Source of the DNA: Leptospiraceae bacterium
GTDB taxonomy: Bacteria; Spirochaetota; Leptospiria; Leptospirales; Leptospiraceae
Reading direction: 5' to 3'
Assembly (NCBI GenBank): GCA_015075105.1
Contig: JABTUZ010000002.1
Span: 1-64,000, forward strand
DNA: 64,000 nt
In this document: piece after piece, positions 62,315 through 64,000 of the stretch
Position numbering within the stretch: position 1 is the stretch's first letter
Layout: the number at the start of each line of letters is the position of its first letter
The notes under the pieces: generated by a model
The model's database searches: none
Told to the model about the DNA's origin: nothing
The model's input: only the letters and a program-made list of their open reading frames with translations
Position numbers and translations under genes: made by a program

Positions 62315-62833
62315 ATGGGTGATGCAGAAATAGATGATGAAGGCAGTGCCCCGGCGGCTGAAGCGACTGGAAGTTCACCGATTATTAAATGGCTATTGTA
62401 TATCGCAGGAGCCATATTTGGAATAATTATTGTTGTTGTAATAGCTATGTTTGTAGCTCAAAAAACTGCAACCAGTGTATTTAAACAACAAAAAAATATA
62501 GCATTAGTGAAAGCCCCTCCCCCACTCGACGTATTTAGATTTACAGATGAATTTAGAATAAATACTGCCGATGTCGGAGAATCTCATTTTATTAAATTGA
62601 AACTTTCTTTTGGTTACGACAAAGGGCAAGCAGCACTCGGAGGCGAGCTTGCAGAAAGGATGCCACAAATGCAAAATATCATTAATCTGATAATTTCCAG
62701 AAAGACTAAAGAAGATTTAAGAACAGTGGTTCAACAGCTTGATTTACGAGAAGAAATAAAAGCTCATATCAATCATATCTTGACAAATGGCAAGATCAAA
62801 GAAGTTTACTTTCAAGAATTTATCATCAATTAA
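62315..62833 (+). CDS. fliL: Flagellar basal-body-associated protein FliL
   Basis: A 172-residue protein with an acidic N-terminus, one membrane helix (about 26-48) and a periplasmic SPFH-like domain (I-K-L-K-L-S-F-G-Y, R-T-V-V-Q-Q-L, I-Y-F-Q-E-F-I). It supports the stators. It ends only 3 bases before a convergent gene, so transcription must end within that gene. Confidence 0.88.
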   Translation: MGDAEIDDEGSAPAAEATGSSPIIKWLLYIAGAIFGIIIVVVIAMFVAQKTATSVFKQQKNIALVKAPPPLDVFRFTDEFRINTADVGESHFIKLKLSFGYDKGQAALGGELAERMPQMQNIINLIISRKTKEDLRTVVQQLDLREEIKAHINHILTNGKIKEVYFQEFIIN

Positions 62834-62836
62834 GGG

Positions 62837-63652
62837 TTATTCTTCCAAAGCTGAAAAAATTTCTTTAAGTAAGGTTTTTCCTTCTTGCTTACTTCCGGTT
62901 TTTTTATCAATGTATTTGTTTAAAAATCCCGGGAGTTTTTTATTTCTGACGTTGTAAGAAATGATTTTTTTATTCAACTGAATAGATTGAGTTTTTGTAA
63001 ATTGAAAATTTTCAGAAATTTTTTTTGACAGTAGATTGCTTTCCTCAGTAGGATTGGTTTTGCTACTCAAAACTCTACGATTCAAAAAATCTTCAATTTT
63101 TAGTACATTTTCTTTGACTAACCTCCTGATCAAATTTTTGGTAATAGAATTTTTTTCCAAAAAATCTGATAATATTTTAATAATAAAGATTCTGTCCGGT
63201 CCGAAAAAAACTGAAGATGCCTCAAAAAATCCGGAAGACTCCATATCAACAAATACCTTCTCTTTGAAAATAGAAGAATCAAAGACAGGAGTATCTGAGG
63301 TTACAATAGAAATCTCTCTAAACGAACTTTGGAATACATCAGGATAGTAATCTTTTTTTGTTGCCAAGTCTGTAACTTTATGGACTAAAAAAATATCTCC
63401 GATAGATTTACTTAGATCGTTTGACCCACAAATCCCAATATTGAATATGAAATCATTCGAGCTTATTTTGAATTTATTTAATAAAATCGCAGTACCTATC
63501 GCTGAATTAATTTTACCTACACCGGTGATAATTAATTTTATCCGATCACTTGAATAAATAGAAAATCTATTTTTCGTATCTTCTAATTTTAATTGAAAAT
63601 TTTCGATAATCGGTTCTGCCTCAGACCTTAAAGCAACCGAAACGAATACCAT
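62837..63652 (-). CDS. Nucleosidase/phosphorylase-like protein (MTA/SAH nucleosidase fold)
   Basis: A 271-residue protein. Residues 1-165 match the PNP/UDP superfamily: VSVALRSEAEPII at the start, a G-V-G-K-I-N-S-A glycine loop, N-I-G-I-C-G and the V-D-M-E-S-S-G-F substrate motif. It carries an extra C-terminal extension of about 100 residues, rich in Lys, without match. MTA/SAH nucleosidases are about 230 residues, so the tail is unusual. The reaction (nucleoside or futalosine hydrolysis) is unproven. Confidence 0.75.
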   Translation of the reverse strand: MVFVSVALRSEAEPIIENFQLKLEDTKNRFSIYSSDRIKLIITGVGKINSAIGTAILLNKFKISSNDFIFNIGICGSNDLSKSIGDIFLVHKVTDLATKKDYYPDVFQSSFREISIVTSDTPVFDSSIFKEKVFVDMESSGFFEASSVFFGPDRIFIIKILSDFLEKNSITKNLIRRLVKENVLKIEDFLNRRVLSSKTNPTEESNLLSKKISENFQFTKTQSIQLNKKIISYNVRNKKLPGFLNKYIDKKTGSKQEGKTLLKEIFSALEE

Positions 63653-63662
63653 GAAAAGAAGC

Positions 63663-64000
63663 TCAATTCATTCCGTAGATCATCTCATATATAACTTTCA
63701 TTCCAAGTTGCAAATTTTGAATAGATATACTTTCATTTTTCCCATGCATTCCATCTATATCTTCTGCAGTCATTATCGCAGGTATTAGCCCATAGCACTT
63801 TAAACCTAACTTTCTTAAAAAATGAGAATCAGTTGCACCAGGAGAAAGAAAAGGAGTAATTACTGCCCCAGTTTCATTTTTCATTGCGACAGAGGAAAGA
63901 ATCTGAAATAGCTCACCGTTTAGATCGGAAGAAGTAGGTGGCTGTTTACTGATAACCTCAATTGTAATATTTCTCCCTTTAGCCAATTCTTGTATTTTCT
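63663..64000 (-). CDS. M20-family metallopeptidase, 3' part (runs off the window)
   Basis: The visible C-terminal 112 or so residues belong to an M20/M25/M40 peptidase: P-G-A-T-D-S-H-F-L-R-K-L-G, then E-D-I-D-G-M-H-G-K-N-E-S-I, with the metal-ligand His of the C-terminal catalytic domain. The frame is open to the window edge, so the 5' part is missing here. It is probably an aminoacylase or carboxypeptidase-type enzyme. It lies 10 bases before the nucleosidase-like gene on the same strand. Confidence 0.8.
   Translation of the reverse strand, partial: KIQELAKGRNITIEVISKQPPTSSDLNGELFQILSSVAMKNETGAVITPFLSPGATDSHFLRKLGLKCYGLIPAIMTAEDIDGMHGKNESISIQNLQLGMKVIYEMIYGMN

Noticed and set aside
1-64000. 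tRNA or rRNA genes
   Set aside because: I looked for cloverleaf-like segments and conserved rRNA stretches in the gaps between genes and found none I could support.

Overview
The window is AT-rich and reads as chromosome of a Leptospira-like spirochaete. The evidence is three copies of the Leptospira-associated family DUF1564, several lipoproteins with relaxed spirochaetal lipoboxes, a flbD-motA-motB-fliL flagellar block and a zinc-dependent phospholipase C of a type I associate with Leptospira. A nitrous oxide reductase (nos) cluster is not what I expect in well-known Leptospira, so an environmental or uncultured member of the group is likely. I saw no rRNA, tRNA or CRISPR array.

Layout. 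1-11.6 kb: an RND pump, DUF1564 copy 1, a TetR / DUF6125-like / broken patatin operon, then a MarR-RND operon. 11.6-24.1 kb: NAPE-PLD-like hydrolase, FrnE-type DsbA, YgiD, an operon of AGPS-like FAD enzyme, TetR and GlpD, two surface-type proteins in one frame, hisE / alkyltransferase-like / thiD, a thioredoxin-TPR protein and ribF. 24.4-29.9 kb: DUF1564 copy 2 and a copper-handling cluster (PCu(A)C-barrel fusion, SCO, two Cys-His-rich paralogues). 29.9-39.4 kb: pssA, tsaD, ctpA, MsbA-type exporter, acyl-CoA dehydrogenase and its membrane Fe-S oxidoreductase partner. 39.4-44.8 kb: an island with an IS3 remnant, strong hairpins (one attC-like) and a restriction-modification operon in which both genes are split by different insertion sequences. 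44.8-48.4 kb: PBP1A and phospholipase C. 48.6-55.6 kb: cytochrome c, nosZ, membrane protein, Csp-like copper protein, nosL, nosD, nosF, nosY, behind an FNR-like site. 55.7-57.1 kb: DUF1564 copy 3. 57.2-64 kb: icd, MCE protein, glycosyltransferase, flbD-motA-motB-fliL, a nucleosidase-like protein and a partial M20 peptidase.

The most unusual thread is a family of non-coding repeat arrays, five clusters around 4.1, 6.6, 24.3, 44.6 and 55.9 kb. They are built from a GTGGGAACTCCAC core palindrome, a TTTGCAC/GTGCAAA hairpin and longer shared modules. Every array lies upstream of, and in a fixed orientation to, a gene: DUF1564 three times, the TetR operon once and the R-M operon once. By eye the leader of copies 1 and 2 is better conserved than the proteins they precede.

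The second strong finding is the doubly interrupted R-M system. Removing each IS and one copy of its target duplication (CTT for the IS3-family element, GCAGGATG for the IS256-family element) restores both reading frames exactly. The copper genes at 25-28 kb and the Csp/NosL genes of the nos cluster both suit an organism with a substantial periplasmic copper demand, although the two clusters are far apart.
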